Below the pieces are notes generated by a model. It was not told the DNA's origin and did not search any database. It was given only the letters and a program-made list of their open reading frames with translations. Positions 41,785 through 50,333 of a stretch of 64,000 nucleotides of DNA are shown here, one piece after another. How positions within the stretch are numbered: the first letter of the stretch is position 1; the number at the start of each line of letters is the position of its first letter. Source of the DNA: Fulvimarina endophytica (lineage in GTDB: Bacteria; Pseudomonadota; Alphaproteobacteria; Rhizobiales; Rhizobiaceae); the NCBI RefSeq assembly GCF_003403015.1, contig NZ_QURL01000008.1, forward strand, positions 1 through 64,000. Direction: 5' to 3'. A program made the position numbers and the translations under genes.

Positions 41785-42645
41785 ATGGCCGCGCCGCTGC
41801 GTTCGATCGCTCATCCCGGACCTGTCGCAAGCCGTCGCCATTCCCGCGCCTTTGGCGAACGGACCGCACTCGATGTGACGATCGAGCCCGGCGAAAGCAT
41901 CGAGGCCGGCCTCGGCCGGGGCCTGGCCGAGGCGGGCTGCCATTCGGGCTATGTGGAGATCCATGCGGGACGGCTCGATCCGTTCCGCTTCGTGATGCCG
42001 GCAGGCTCTCCCGGCGAGAGCCACGCGGCATGGTATTCGCAGACCCATGCGCCCGAGGGCGGCGTCACGGTCGAACGGGCGGGGGCGATCGTCGGGACGC
42101 GCGACGGCGCACCGTTCGTCCATTGCCATGGGCTCTGGCACAGCTGCGATCGCGAGCGTCGGATGGGGCATATGCTGCCGCCGGACTGTCTTGCCGCCGA
42201 ACCGATCCGGGCGGTCGGAACCGGTCTTTCCGGCGCCGTCTTCGCCTCGCGCGACGACGCCGAGACGAATTTCAGGCTGTTCGCCGCCGAGGCGGTGGAA
42301 GGCTGGCCGCCTGCCGCAAACAGCGCGCTCGCCGTCACGCTGCGACCCAATCAGGACGTCTGCCACGCCATCGAGGCGATCTGCCGCGACGTGGCGATCA
42401 CCCGCGCCAGGATCCATGGGATCGGTAGCCTCAACGGCGCCCGTTTCGAGGACGGCCCGCCGATGGCATCCTACGCCTCCGAGCTTCTGATCCGCGAGGG
42501 TCGGCTCGAAGGGGGAAAGGCCAGCCTCGATGTCGCGGTCGTCGCGATGGACGGCACGATCTTCGAAGGCAGGCTCGTGCGCGGGGACAATCCGGTCTGC
42601 GTCACCTTCGAACTGGTGATCGTGCCGGATGGCGAGCCGGACTGA
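41785..42645 (+). CDS. Protein with two DUF296/PPC domains
   Basis: Protein of 286 aa with a duplicated PPC fold. Domain 1 (~30-150) has TALDVTIEPGESIEAGLGRG and the metal-type FVHCHGLWHSC. Domain 2 (~170-282) has LAVTLRPNQDVCHAIEAICR, ITRARIHGIGSLNGARFED and SLDVAVVAMDGTIFEGRLVR. Most bacterial DUF296 proteins have a single domain. The biochemical role is unknown; a metal-dependent enzyme or a CoA-ester-binding protein is possible. It starts 2 bases after the synthetase stop, so it belongs to the operon. Confidence 0.8.
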   Translation: MAAPLRSIAHPGPVASRRHSRAFGERTALDVTIEPGESIEAGLGRGLAEAGCHSGYVEIHAGRLDPFRFVMPAGSPGESHAAWYSQTHAPEGGVTVERAGAIVGTRDGAPFVHCHGLWHSCDRERRMGHMLPPDCLAAEPIRAVGTGLSGAVFASRDDAETNFRLFAAEAVEGWPPAANSALAVTLRPNQDVCHAIEAICRDVAITRARIHGIGSLNGARFEDGPPMASYASELLIREGRLEGGKASLDVAVVAMDGTIFEGRLVRGDNPVCVTFELVIVPDGEPD

Positions 42646-42724
42646 CCAGCCACTCGATGAAACGACCACGGCTCTTCGAAGCCGGATCACGAACACGGCT
42701 CCTATGAGCCGGGAAGGGGAGGAC

Positions 42725-43504
42725 ATGACACAGATCGAACAGGTGGCCCTTGTCACGGGCGCGGCGCGGGGGATCGGCCTTGCCGCCGTCCGGCGCTTTC
42801 TGGAGGAAGGCTGGCGGGTCGCGCTTCTCGACATCGACGAGGAGGCCGTTCACCGGGCCGCGAACGAGCTGGGCGTGCCGGACCGGGTCTTCTCGGTCGC
42901 AGCCGATGTCGCCGATCCCGATGAAGTGGGACGTGCCGTCGAGGCGGTATCCGAACGCTTCGGGCGGATCGACGCCCTCGTCAACAATGCGGGAACGGCG
43001 GTCTTCAAGCCGCTTCTGGAGACGAAGCCTGCCGAATGGAACCGCGTTCTCGCGGTCAATCTCGGCGGCCCGTTCCTGATGACGCAGGCCGTCGCACCGA
43101 TCATGGCCGAGACCGGCGGGGCGATTGTCAACATCACGTCCATTTCGGGCGTGCGCGCCTCGACGCTGAGGGTCGCCTACGGAACGAGCAAGGCCGGCCT
43201 CAACCACCTGACGAAGCAGCAGGCGGTGGAACTTGCGGGGCTCGGCATCCGGGTCAATGCGGTCGCGCCCGGTCCGGTCGAGACCGCGATGGCGAAGGCC
43301 GTCCACACGCCGGAGATCCGGGCCGACTACCGCGACGCGATCCCGCTCGAACGCTACGGGCTGGAGACGGAACTTGCCGACGCGATCTTCTATCTCTGCT
43401 CGGAGCGGTCGAGCTATATCACCGGCCAGACCCTCGGCGTCGACGGCGGGTTCGAGGCGACCGGCATCGGTCTTCCGACCCTGCGGAGGGCGCAGCCGAA
43501 CTGA
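42725..43504 (+). CDS. Short-chain dehydrogenase/reductase, module 1
   Basis: Protein of 259 aa. It has the classical SDR motifs: VTGAARGIGLAAVRRFLEEG (cofactor loop), DALVNNAGTAVF, NITSISGVRA (Ser) and AYGTSKAGLNHL (YxxxK), then RVNAVAPGPVETAM. The acidic LLDIDEE after strand 2 favours NAD(H). ATG 42725 has GGGGAGGA upstream. It follows the DUF296 gene by 79 bases and probably oxidises a hydroxyl group in the pathway. Convergent with the beta-lactamase-family gene, 18 bases away. Confidence 0.88.
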   Translation: MTQIEQVALVTGAARGIGLAAVRRFLEEGWRVALLDIDEEAVHRAANELGVPDRVFSVAADVADPDEVGRAVEAVSERFGRIDALVNNAGTAVFKPLLETKPAEWNRVLAVNLGGPFLMTQAVAPIMAETGGAIVNITSISGVRASTLRVAYGTSKAGLNHLTKQQAVELAGLGIRVNAVAPGPVETAMAKAVHTPEIRADYRDAIPLERYGLETELADAIFYLCSERSSYITGQTLGVDGGFEATGIGLPTLRRAQPN

Positions 43505-43522
43505 CCGTTCGGCCGCCTTTCT

Positions 43523-44692
43523 TCATTCTGCGGGTGACGCCTGGAGCATCTCAATCAGCCGGCGGGCCGCCTCGGCCCGCACGTCGTTGGGATAGTTCCG
43601 GTTCGCCAGCATCACGAGGCCGAGCTTTTCGGACGGCAGGAGGGCCACATAGGCACCGAACCCGTTGGTGGCTCCGGTCTTGTTCAGGAACACGCCCTGC
43701 GAGGCGGGCGGGAGCGGCGAGGCGAGACGCGTCACCGGCTGGGGTTTCAGCGCCATGTCGCTGGAATTGCCGGCCTTGAGGCGCGCGGCGTCGACCGGCC
43801 AGGGATACTGTTCCCAGATCAGATCCTGGACGTAGTAATCCGTTTCGAAATAGCCGGTGCGCGTCTCGGCGAGTGCCGCCGACAGATCCTGCGCGATCTC
43901 GACGCTGCCGAGATTGGCGCCGAGGAAGCGGGTCATGTCCGTGACGGTCGACTTCACCCCATAGGCTTCGGCATCGAGGACGCCCGGATTGACGCGGACG
44001 GGCCGGTCACCGTCTCTCGAATAGCCATAGGCATACCGACCGGCGGCATCGGCCGGAACGGTCACATAGGTGCTGGGCAGTCCGAGACCGTCGAAGACCT
44101 GTTCCTTCACCGCTTGTGCATAGGGTTTTTCGAAGCTCTCCGCCGCGATCATGCCCAACAGGCCGATGCTGACATTCGAATAGGAACGCGAGGCGTTCGG
44201 GTCGCCATGGGGCTCGAAGGCCTTCAGATAGGCGTTGAGGCCGTCGCCCGCATCCGACACGTCGTCGGGGACCTGAAGCGGCAGGCCGCCCGTCGTATGG
44301 GTGGCGAGGTTGAGGAGCGTGATGGTGTCGAAGGCGCTGCCCTCGAGTGCCGGCACATGGTCCGAAACGCTGTCGCTCAGGGACAGGAGGCCGCGCTCCT
44401 GCGCGAGGGCGGCGAGCGTGACGTTGAAGAGTTTGCTCACCGAACCGAGTTCGAAGATCGTGTCCTTCGCCACCGGCTGCCCGGTCTCGCGAACGGCCTC
44501 GCCACGGGTGAAGGTGAACTCCTGCCCGTCGAGGGTGAGGCCCACGGCAAGGCCCGGTATGCGGTACTCCTCCATGATCGGGAGGAAGACCTTCGACGCG
44601 GCGGCCTGGAACTCGTCATCGGTCAGCGCGAGGGCGGACGAGGATCCGAAGGCGAGGGCGAGCGCCGTGGCGCAGAAAAGGGACGTGTTCAA
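43523..44692 (-). CDS. Class C beta-lactamase-family serine hydrolase
   Basis: Protein of 389 aa with a Sec signal peptide (MNTSLFCATALALAFGSSSA, cleavage near LA-LT). All three class C motifs are present: SVSK (catalytic Ser), YSN (YxN) and KTG near residue 343. The length and the FLNKTGATNGFGAY segment match AmpC enzymes. The start is TTG 44692, forced by an in-frame stop just upstream; GGAG is eight bases before it. AmpC-type enzymes hydrolyse cephalosporins, but family members also include esterases and peptidases. No ampR-type regulator is adjacent. Confidence 0.85.
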   Translation of the reverse strand: MNTSLFCATALALAFGSSSALALTDDEFQAAASKVFLPIMEEYRIPGLAVGLTLDGQEFTFTRGEAVRETGQPVAKDTIFELGSVSKLFNVTLAALAQERGLLSLSDSVSDHVPALEGSAFDTITLLNLATHTTGGLPLQVPDDVSDAGDGLNAYLKAFEPHGDPNASRSYSNVSIGLLGMIAAESFEKPYAQAVKEQVFDGLGLPSTYVTVPADAAGRYAYGYSRDGDRPVRVNPGVLDAEAYGVKSTVTDMTRFLGANLGSVEIAQDLSAALAETRTGYFETDYYVQDLIWEQYPWPVDAARLKAGNSSDMALKPQPVTRLASPLPPASQGVFLNKTGATNGFGAYVALLPSEKLGLVMLANRNYPNDVRAEAARRLIEMLQASPAE

Positions 44693-44893
44693 TCACTGGC
44701 TCCATCAAGACGGGTCGGGCCCATTCAGGGATGCCTTGTGTCATTCGTGCGGCCGCCCGGCGGTCCACAGGAAAGAAGCGCGGAACATCGTTAACGGGTG
44801 CCGGTCCGCGGACGCGGTCGTCTCGTCCCGCGCCGCCGGGATCAGGCCGTGGACGCGGCGGACGGCAAAGGAGCGCGCCCGCCGACGTCTCGC

Positions 44894-45661
44894 TCAGACG
44901 AGCATGCGCGTATTCCCGCACACCGAGAGGGTCTCGCCCGAGGTCAGGCGTCCCGTGCGACCGGCGAGGAAGAGGACATGGTCGGCGATCAGCGACGGCG
45001 CGACATAGTCCTTGATCGAGGTGTAGGAAAACGCATCGGCCTCCACTTCGGCGAAGCTGCGGTTCTGCCGCTCGGCCTTGGCCTGGAGAACGGCCTTCTG
45101 GCGATCGCCGGCGACGAGGCCGGGCAGGATCGCGTTCACGCGGATATTGTCGCCGCCGAGTTCGATCGCGAGCGATTTCGTCAGGCCGATCACCCCCCAT
45201 TTGGCTGCGGCATAGGGCGTTCGATAGGCGAACCCCATCCGGCCGGCGAGCGAGGAGATGTTGACGATCGAGGCGTTGGACGAGCGGCGCAGGGCCGCCA
45301 CGGCCCGGCCCGCCGTGATATACTGGCTCGTCAATCCGATCCGCAGGCAGGCGTCCCAGTCCGCCAGTCCGATCTCCTCGATCGGCGATGTGGGGCCTGC
45401 GATCCCGGCATTGTTGACGAGGCAGTCGAGACCGCCGAGATTCTCGATCGCGGTATCGACGAACCGGGCGAGGGCGTCCGCATCGGCGACGTCCACCTTG
45501 TAGGCGCTGACGCCCGGGGGCAGATCCGCGAGGGCCTTCTCGTCGATGTCGCAGGTCGCGACCTTCGCTCCCTCGTTCAGGAATGCGTCGAGCACGGCGC
45601 GGCCGATGCCGCCCGCGCCAGCCGTGACGATGACGCGCGCGCCCTCTAGACCAAGTTGCAT
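44894..45661 (-). CDS. Short-chain dehydrogenase/reductase, module 2
   Basis: Protein of 255 aa. Motifs: VTAGAGGIGRAVLDAFLNEG, DCLVNNAGIAGPTSPIEE, NISSLAGRMGFAYRTPYAAA then KWGVIGLTKS (YxxxK) and RVNAILPGLVAGDRQ. Note VTAGAGGIG in place of the usual VTGxxxGIG, an atypical first glycine position. ATG 45661 has AAGGAGAG upstream. It lies downstream of and probably with the GntR gene on the minus strand, opposite the dehydrogenase-BKACE-TRAP operon, and likely serves the same pathway. Confidence 0.85.
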   Translation of the reverse strand: MQLGLEGARVIVTAGAGGIGRAVLDAFLNEGAKVATCDIDEKALADLPPGVSAYKVDVADADALARFVDTAIENLGGLDCLVNNAGIAGPTSPIEEIGLADWDACLRIGLTSQYITAGRAVAALRRSSNASIVNISSLAGRMGFAYRTPYAAAKWGVIGLTKSLAIELGGDNIRVNAILPGLVAGDRQKAVLQAKAERQNRSFAEVEADAFSYTSIKDYVAPSLIADHVLFLAGRTGRLTSGETLSVCGNTRMLV

Positions 45662-45804
45662 GGAACTCTCCTTCTCGTTTGAAGCGGGCGCCGATGCACG
45701 GGATCGATCGTGCCCGGCGCGATGAATTCGCAGATCCGACCGAACCGGCGGCAGAGCGAATGCGGTCGTTTCGGAATTGGGTGGGGCCTGTGCGTCCCGG
45801 TCCC

Positions 45805-46488
45805 TCATCCCTCCCGGATCGTGGTGATGATCGATGCGGCCGCAGTCTCGATATCGCGGACGATAGCTGCCGCCGCGCCTTCGCTGTCGCCGCTCTTCAG
45901 GGCCTCCAGAAGTTCGGCATGGGCGGCCAGGGAGTTCTCGTTGCGCGCGGAGCGCACCGGCAGTCCGATATCGAGATTGATCATCGGCCCGGCCTGCAGC
46001 CAGTTGCTGGCAATGATGCGGGACAGGCTCGGCGAGGCGGCGCAGTCGTAGAGCCTGAAGTGCAGGCGCTGATTGATCCGCACCGCATCCCGACCGCGCC
46101 CGTCGCCCATCGCGGCGACGAATTCCTCGTTGATCGCGGCAAGGTCGGCGATATCGGCCGCACTGACGCGCCCGGCCGCCTTTCTTGCCGCCTCCGCCTC
46201 GGTCAGAACGCGGGTTCGGGTCAGGTCCTCGAAATCCTCGATGGACAGGAGCGGCACGATCACGGCGCGGTTTCGCTCGATGGCGAGCGCACCGTTCGCC
46301 ACCAGCCGGGAGACCGCGTCGCGGATGGGCATCGTCGAGACGCCGAGGTTTTCCGCCAGCTCCCGGATCGAGGTGCGGTCGTTCGGCCTCAGTTCTCCCC
46401 CGACCAGCATGGCCTCGATTCGCGTTCTCACCTGCTCGGAAAGAGACTGCTGGTCGACACGTGCCCCTCCCATGTCCGTGAAACCCAT
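45805..46488 (-). CDS. GntR-family regulator with FCD domain
   Basis: Protein of 227 aa. The winged helix covers ~15-80 (IREL-AENLGVSTMPIRDAVSRL) and an all-helical FCD effector domain follows, with the metal-binding-type residues in INQRLHFRLYDCA and SLAAHAELLEALKSGD. FCD regulators usually repress operons for uptake and breakdown of organic acids and are released by an acid ligand. ATG 46488 has AGGAG upstream. It is divergent from the dehydrogenase-BKACE-TRAP operon, with TGATC-type sites between. Confidence 0.88.
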   Translation of the reverse strand: MGFTDMGGARVDQQSLSEQVRTRIEAMLVGGELRPNDRTSIRELAENLGVSTMPIRDAVSRLVANGALAIERNRAVIVPLLSIEDFEDLTRTRVLTEAEAARKAAGRVSAADIADLAAINEEFVAAMGDGRGRDAVRINQRLHFRLYDCAASPSLSRIIASNWLQAGPMINLDIGLPVRSARNENSLAAHAELLEALKSGDSEGAAAAIVRDIETAAASIITTIREG

Positions 46489-46517
46489 TCCCGATCGCTC
46501 CTGGTTGACGTGGCGAA

Positions 46518-46572
46518 ATTATCTGACAGTATGATCTGAGATCACAGTAAAAGAAAGTGTGATCGTTTGATC
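46518..46572. promoter_or_regulatory. Cluster of GntR-type operator motifs
   Basis: ATTATCTGACAGT (46519-46531) is followed by TGATC-TGA-GATCA (46532-46544), a 5+5 dyad. Two further TGATC copies are at 46560-46564 and 46568-46572. The cluster lies between the divergent GntR and dehydrogenase transcripts and probably binds the GntR protein. Confidence 0.5.
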
Positions 46573-46599
46573 CGTTGGGAGACGGATGGAGGAGGCATC

Positions 46600-46686
46600 A
46601 TGATCATGTTCGAAAGGGCCGCCGGGCAGGTCTGCCACGGCCGGGATGGCGCATTGTGCCGCGCCGCTGCGGGCACCCGGCCATGA
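46600..46686 (+). CDS. 28-aa leader ORF coupled to the dehydrogenase gene
   Basis: ATG 46600 has GGAGGAGG seven bases before it, the best ribosome site in this region. The frame (MIMFERAAGQVCHGRDGALC...) ends with TGA that overlaps the ATG of the next gene (ATGA at 46683). The dehydrogenase has no ribosome site of its own, so ribosomes finishing this ORF would start it. The peptide matches no family. Confidence 0.5.
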   Translation: MIMFERAAGQVCHGRDGALCRAAAGTRP

Positions 46687-47636
46687 CGCGCGTCAGCATC
46701 GTCGGCGCGGGGCTCATCGGCAAGGCGTGGGCCGTTGTCTTCGCGCGGGCCGGCATGGATGTCGCTCTCTGGGACGCCAATGAGGCGGTCGTGAAGGCTG
46801 CGCCCGCCGATCTTTCCGCCATGGTCTCGCTTCTGGCCGAGCGCGGCCTCGTCGACGAGCCGTTCGAGCGGGTCGCCGGACGCGTGCGCCCCTTTGCCCG
46901 GTTGGAGGAGGCGCTGGAAGGCGCCGACCTCGTTCAGGAAAGCGGACCCGAACGGCTTCCCGTCAAGCAGGCGCTCTTTGCCGATCTCGACAGGCTGGCT
47001 CCGCCATCCGCCATTCTCGCTTCGTCGAGCTCGGCCCTGAAGGTCTCATCCTATACGGCATCGCTGGAGGGCCGGGCGCGCTGCCTCGTCGCCCATCCGG
47101 TGAACCCGCCCCATCTCGTGCCCGTCGTCGAATTGTCGCCGGGTCCCGATACGGCCCCGGCGACCCTCGATGCAGCCGAGGCGATCTACAAGCGAGCCGG
47201 TCAGGTGCCGGTGCGCCTTGCCCGCGAGATCGACGGTTTCGTCCTCAACCGCCTTCAGGCGGTCGTCCTCGCCGAGGCGCTGCGGCTGGTGGACGAGGGC
47301 ATCGTTTCCGTCGAAGGGCTGGACGACACGATCAAGCACGGCCTCGGCCGGCGCTGGGCCTTCATGGGCCCGTTCGAGACCATCAATCTCAACGCGCCGC
47401 TGGGCGTCATGGATTATGCCGAGCGCTTCTTCCCGACCATGGCGGCGCTCGCCGACGACAGCGCCCGGGGCGAGGCCTTCACCATGACGGCCGCGCAGAA
47501 GGTCGCCGCGCATTTCGGACCGGCCCCGGAGGCCGGGGAGATCCGCAAGGCCCAGGAGGTGCGCGATGCGCGTCTTGCGGGTCTTCAGGCCCATCTGTCC
47601 GCCCATTTCACAGACAAGACCCGCAAAGGAGGGTGA
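46683..47636 (+). CDS. L-carnitine dehydrogenase-like / 3-hydroxyacyl dehydrogenase
   Basis: Protein of 317 aa. The NAD site is VSIVGAGLIGKAWAVVFARA; the 3HCDH catalytic histidine region is CLVAHPVNPPHLVPVVEL; ASSSSALKVSSYT precedes it. The C-terminal helical domain contains REIDGFVLNRLQAVVLAEAL. The HPVNPP form is typical of L-carnitine and L-gulonate 3-dehydrogenases, not of fatty acid beta-oxidation enzymes. With the BKACE gene next to it, oxidation of L-carnitine or a similar 3-hydroxy acid to a beta-keto acid is the best guess. No fused thioesterase is present. Confidence 0.85.
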   Translation: MTRVSIVGAGLIGKAWAVVFARAGMDVALWDANEAVVKAAPADLSAMVSLLAERGLVDEPFERVAGRVRPFARLEEALEGADLVQESGPERLPVKQALFADLDRLAPPSAILASSSSALKVSSYTASLEGRARCLVAHPVNPPHLVPVVELSPGPDTAPATLDAAEAIYKRAGQVPVRLAREIDGFVLNRLQAVVLAEALRLVDEGIVSVEGLDDTIKHGLGRRWAFMGPFETINLNAPLGVMDYAERFFPTMAALADDSARGEAFTMTAAQKVAAHFGPAPEAGEIRKAQEVRDARLAGLQAHLSAHFTDKTRKGG

Positions 47637-47641
47637 AGCCC

Positions 47642-48574
47642 ATGGCGGCCAAGAATAAAGTCATCATCACATGCGCCGTGACCGGGGCGATCCACACGCC
47701 TTCGATGTCGCCGCATCTGCCGGTTACGGCTTCCGAGATCGCCGATGCGGCGATCGGAGCGGCTGAAGCCGGCGCCGCGATCATCCATCTCCATGCGCGC
47801 GATCCGAAGGACGGCCGTCCCGACCAGAGCGCCGAGGCGTTCGAGCCCTTCCTCAAGGTGATCAAGCAGGCGAGCGACGCGGTCCTCAACATCACGACGG
47901 GCGGTGCGCCGACCATGGGCATCGCCGAGCGCGTGCGCCCGGCCGCGACCCACAAGCCGGAAGTCGCCTCCCTGAACATGGGGACGATGAATTTCGGCCT
48001 GTTCCCGATGCTCGGCCGGTTCGAAAGCCAGCTCCGGCACGACTGGGAGCGCGACTATCTGGGCAACAAGGATATCGTCTTCCGCAACACGTTCGGCGAT
48101 ATCGAGCATGTGCTCGAGACGGTCGGAGCCGGCGGCACGCGCTTCGAGTTCGAGTGCTACGACACCGCCCATCTCTACAATCTGAAGCACTTCCACGATC
48201 GCGGCCTCGTGAAGGGGCCGCTCTTCATCCAGACCGTCTTCGGGCTGATGGGCGGCATCGGCGCCCATCCCGACGACGTGATGCACATGAAGCGGACTGC
48301 CGATCGCCTGTTCGGCGACGATTATCGCTGGTCGGTTCTGGGCGCGGGACGCAACCAGTTGCCGATCGCGGCCATGGCGGCCGCCATGGGAGGCAATGTG
48401 CGGGTGGGCCTCGAGGATTCCCTCTGGGCGGGACCGGGAAAGCTCGCCGAGACGAACGCCATCCAGGTGCGTGCCGTGCGCCGCATCATCGAGGAACTGG
48501 GCCACGAGATCGCGACACCCGACGAGGCGCGCGAGATTCTCGGCCTGAAGGGCGGCGACAAGGTCGCCTTCTGA
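47642..48574 (+). CDS. Beta-keto acid cleavage enzyme (BKACE, DUF849)
   Basis: Protein of 310 aa. Family motifs: VIITCAVTGAIHTPSMSPHL, AGAAIIHLHARDPKDGRPDQ (zinc-binding HLH), FECYDTAHLYNL and GGNVRVGLEDSLWAGPG near the end. BKACE enzymes take a beta-keto acid and acetyl-CoA and give a CoA ester and acetoacetate, for example with dehydrocarnitine in carnitine breakdown or 3-keto-5-aminohexanoate in lysine fermentation. ATG 47642 has AGGAGG nine bases before it. Gene order with the dehydrogenase supports sequential action. Confidence 0.92.
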   Translation: MAAKNKVIITCAVTGAIHTPSMSPHLPVTASEIADAAIGAAEAGAAIIHLHARDPKDGRPDQSAEAFEPFLKVIKQASDAVLNITTGGAPTMGIAERVRPAATHKPEVASLNMGTMNFGLFPMLGRFESQLRHDWERDYLGNKDIVFRNTFGDIEHVLETVGAGGTRFEFECYDTAHLYNLKHFHDRGLVKGPLFIQTVFGLMGGIGAHPDDVMHMKRTADRLFGDDYRWSVLGAGRNQLPIAAMAAAMGGNVRVGLEDSLWAGPGKLAETNAIQVRAVRRIIEELGHEIATPDEAREILGLKGGDKVAF

Positions 48575-48666
48575 TTATCGGCCGGCTGCGGGAAACGCTC
48601 CGACGACGGAGCGCCGCAGCCGGCATTCCTGAACATCACATCGCAGGACCAATGGGAGGATCTGAC

Positions 48667-49659
48667 ATGCGATCGATCGTAACTGCACTCTGCTCGCTCG
48701 GCGCCGCGGTGCTCGTCTCGACGAGCGCCTTCGCACAGGCCGAACGCAGCTTCGAGGTGAGCCTGCCGCTCGGCCCCGAGTCCCAGCAGGGCATCGGCAT
48801 CCTGAAATTCGGCGAGGAACTGGAGCGCCTGTCCGACGGCCGCCTCACGATCCAGCCGCGCTACGACAACGCTCTGGGCGGCGAGCGCGAGGTGATCGAG
48901 GGCATCGGCCTCGGCCTGATCGATGCGGGCATCACCTCGACGGGGCCGATGGGTGGCTTCGTCGACGAGTTCCTGCTCTTCGATCTGCCTTATGTCTTTC
49001 CCGACTACGCTCACGCGCACGGCTTTCTCGACAGCGAACACGGCGAGGAACTCGCCCGGAAGCTGCAGGAGCGCACGGGCGTGAAGATCCTCGCCTGGAT
49101 GGAGAACGGCTTCCGCCACAACACCAACAATGTGCGCCCGCTCCACACCCCCGACGACCTGAAGGGGATCAAGCACCGCACCCAGGAGAGCCGGGTTCAG
49201 GTCGACACCTGGAACACGCTCGGTGCGGACGCATCGCCGATGGCCTGGACCGAGGTCTTCACCGCCCTCCAGCAGGGCGTGATGGATAGCCAGGAGAACC
49301 CGCTGCCGACGATCTACGACGTGAACTTCTACGAGGTTCAGGACTATCTGAACCTCACCCAGCACGTCTATTCGCCGGCGCCCTTCATGATGAATGCCGG
49401 TCTCTTCGATTCTCTCTCGCCGGAGGATCAGGCGATCGTCATGGAAGCGGCTCAGATCGCCCTGCCGGTGCAGCGCGAGGCCAGCGCACGCCTCGAGAAC
49501 GAGTACCGGACGCGTCTTCAGGAACTCGGCATGGAAGTCACCGAGCCCGATCTCGACGCCTTCCGGGAGAAGGTGAAGCCGGTGATCGAGCGCTGGCGCG
49601 GCACGGTCGGCGAGGACCTCGTCGATGCCGCCGTGAACTTCGAGCCCGAGAACGGCTGA
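48667..49659 (+). CDS. dctP: TRAP transporter substrate-binding protein (DctP), module 2
   Basis: Protein of 330 aa with a Sec signal peptide (MRSIVTALCSLGAAVLVSTS, cleavage after AFA). DctP features: WMENGFRHNTNNVRPLHTP, DLKGIKHRTQESRVQVDTWN and WTEVFTALQQGVMDSQENPL. The usual KMR(V/T) substrate arginine region reads IKHRTQES, a small variation that keeps the arginine. It binds an unknown acid in the periplasm for the DctQM pair downstream. GGAGGA precedes ATG 48667. Confidence 0.92.
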   Translation: MRSIVTALCSLGAAVLVSTSAFAQAERSFEVSLPLGPESQQGIGILKFGEELERLSDGRLTIQPRYDNALGGEREVIEGIGLGLIDAGITSTGPMGGFVDEFLLFDLPYVFPDYAHAHGFLDSEHGEELARKLQERTGVKILAWMENGFRHNTNNVRPLHTPDDLKGIKHRTQESRVQVDTWNTLGADASPMAWTEVFTALQQGVMDSQENPLPTIYDVNFYEVQDYLNLTQHVYSPAPFMMNAGLFDSLSPEDQAIVMEAAQIALPVQREASARLENEYRTRLQELGMEVTEPDLDAFREKVKPVIERWRGTVGEDLVDAAVNFEPENG

Positions 49660-49675
49660 TCGCCCTTTACGCTCG

Positions 49676-49701
49676 GCCCGCCCGCTTCCGAACGGGCGGG
49701 C
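49676..49701 (+). promoter_or_regulatory. Hairpin between dctP and dctQ
   Basis: GCCCGCCCG-CTTCCGAA-CGGGCGGGC, a perfect 9-bp GC stem, starts 16 bases after the dctP stop with no T run. It likely protects the dctP mRNA from 3' decay so that the binding protein is in excess. Confidence 0.7.
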
Positions 49702-49802
49702 GGCGTCTTCGCCGGGTCGCGGGCGACCGCCCGAGACCCGTGGAGCCGGGCGAGGCCCGCGGGCTCGCCATCCGTTTCAACCAGTGCGCCGAGAGGAGAG
49801 GC

Positions 49803-50333
49803 ATGATGAAGGGGCCGCTGACCGTGATCCGAAAGGGGATAGACGGCATCAACTGGGTTGCCGGTTGGCTGCTCGCCGCGCTTCTGGCGGTGATGATCGT
49901 GCTGATCGCCTGGCAGGTCTTCGCCCGCTACGTCATGGGCAGTCCTCTGGCCTTCTCGGAAGAGATCGCGCGTTTCTCGATGGTCTGGATGACGCTTCTG
50001 GGCGCGGGCTACGCCTTTCGGCAGGGAACGCTGATCTCGATCGATCTCGTCGCCGAGACGGCGGGACCCACCCTGCGGCGCGCGGTGATCGTCCTCGTCA
50101 CGCTGATCTCCATGGTTTTCGCCTATGTGCTCCTGACCCAGGGGTGGTTCCTCGCCAGCCGCATCTCCTACCAGACGGCACCGAGCACCGGGCTCTCCAT
50201 GCTCTGGCTCTACGGCGCCATTCCCGCCGGGGCGATCCTCATCATGATCAACGGCCTCGCGCTGCTGATCGACCAGTATCTGGGTGACGAGCCGGCCGCC
50301 CGCACGCTCGGCCAGGCGGAGCCGACCGAATGA
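49803..50333 (+). CDS. dctQ: TRAP transporter small membrane subunit (DctQ), module 2
   Basis: Protein of 176 aa with four helices. It contains VMIVLIAWQVFARYVMGSPL, FSEEIARFSMVWMTLLGAGY and the basic/acidic RQGTLISIDLV region characteristic of DctQ. GAGAGGAGAGGC precedes ATG 49803. Its stop overlaps the dctM start (ATGA). Confidence 0.92.
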   Translation: MMKGPLTVIRKGIDGINWVAGWLLAALLAVMIVLIAWQVFARYVMGSPLAFSEEIARFSMVWMTLLGAGYAFRQGTLISIDLVAETAGPTLRRAVIVLVTLISMVFAYVLLTQGWFLASRISYQTAPSTGLSMLWLYGAIPAGAILIMINGLALLIDQYLGDEPAARTLGQAEPTE

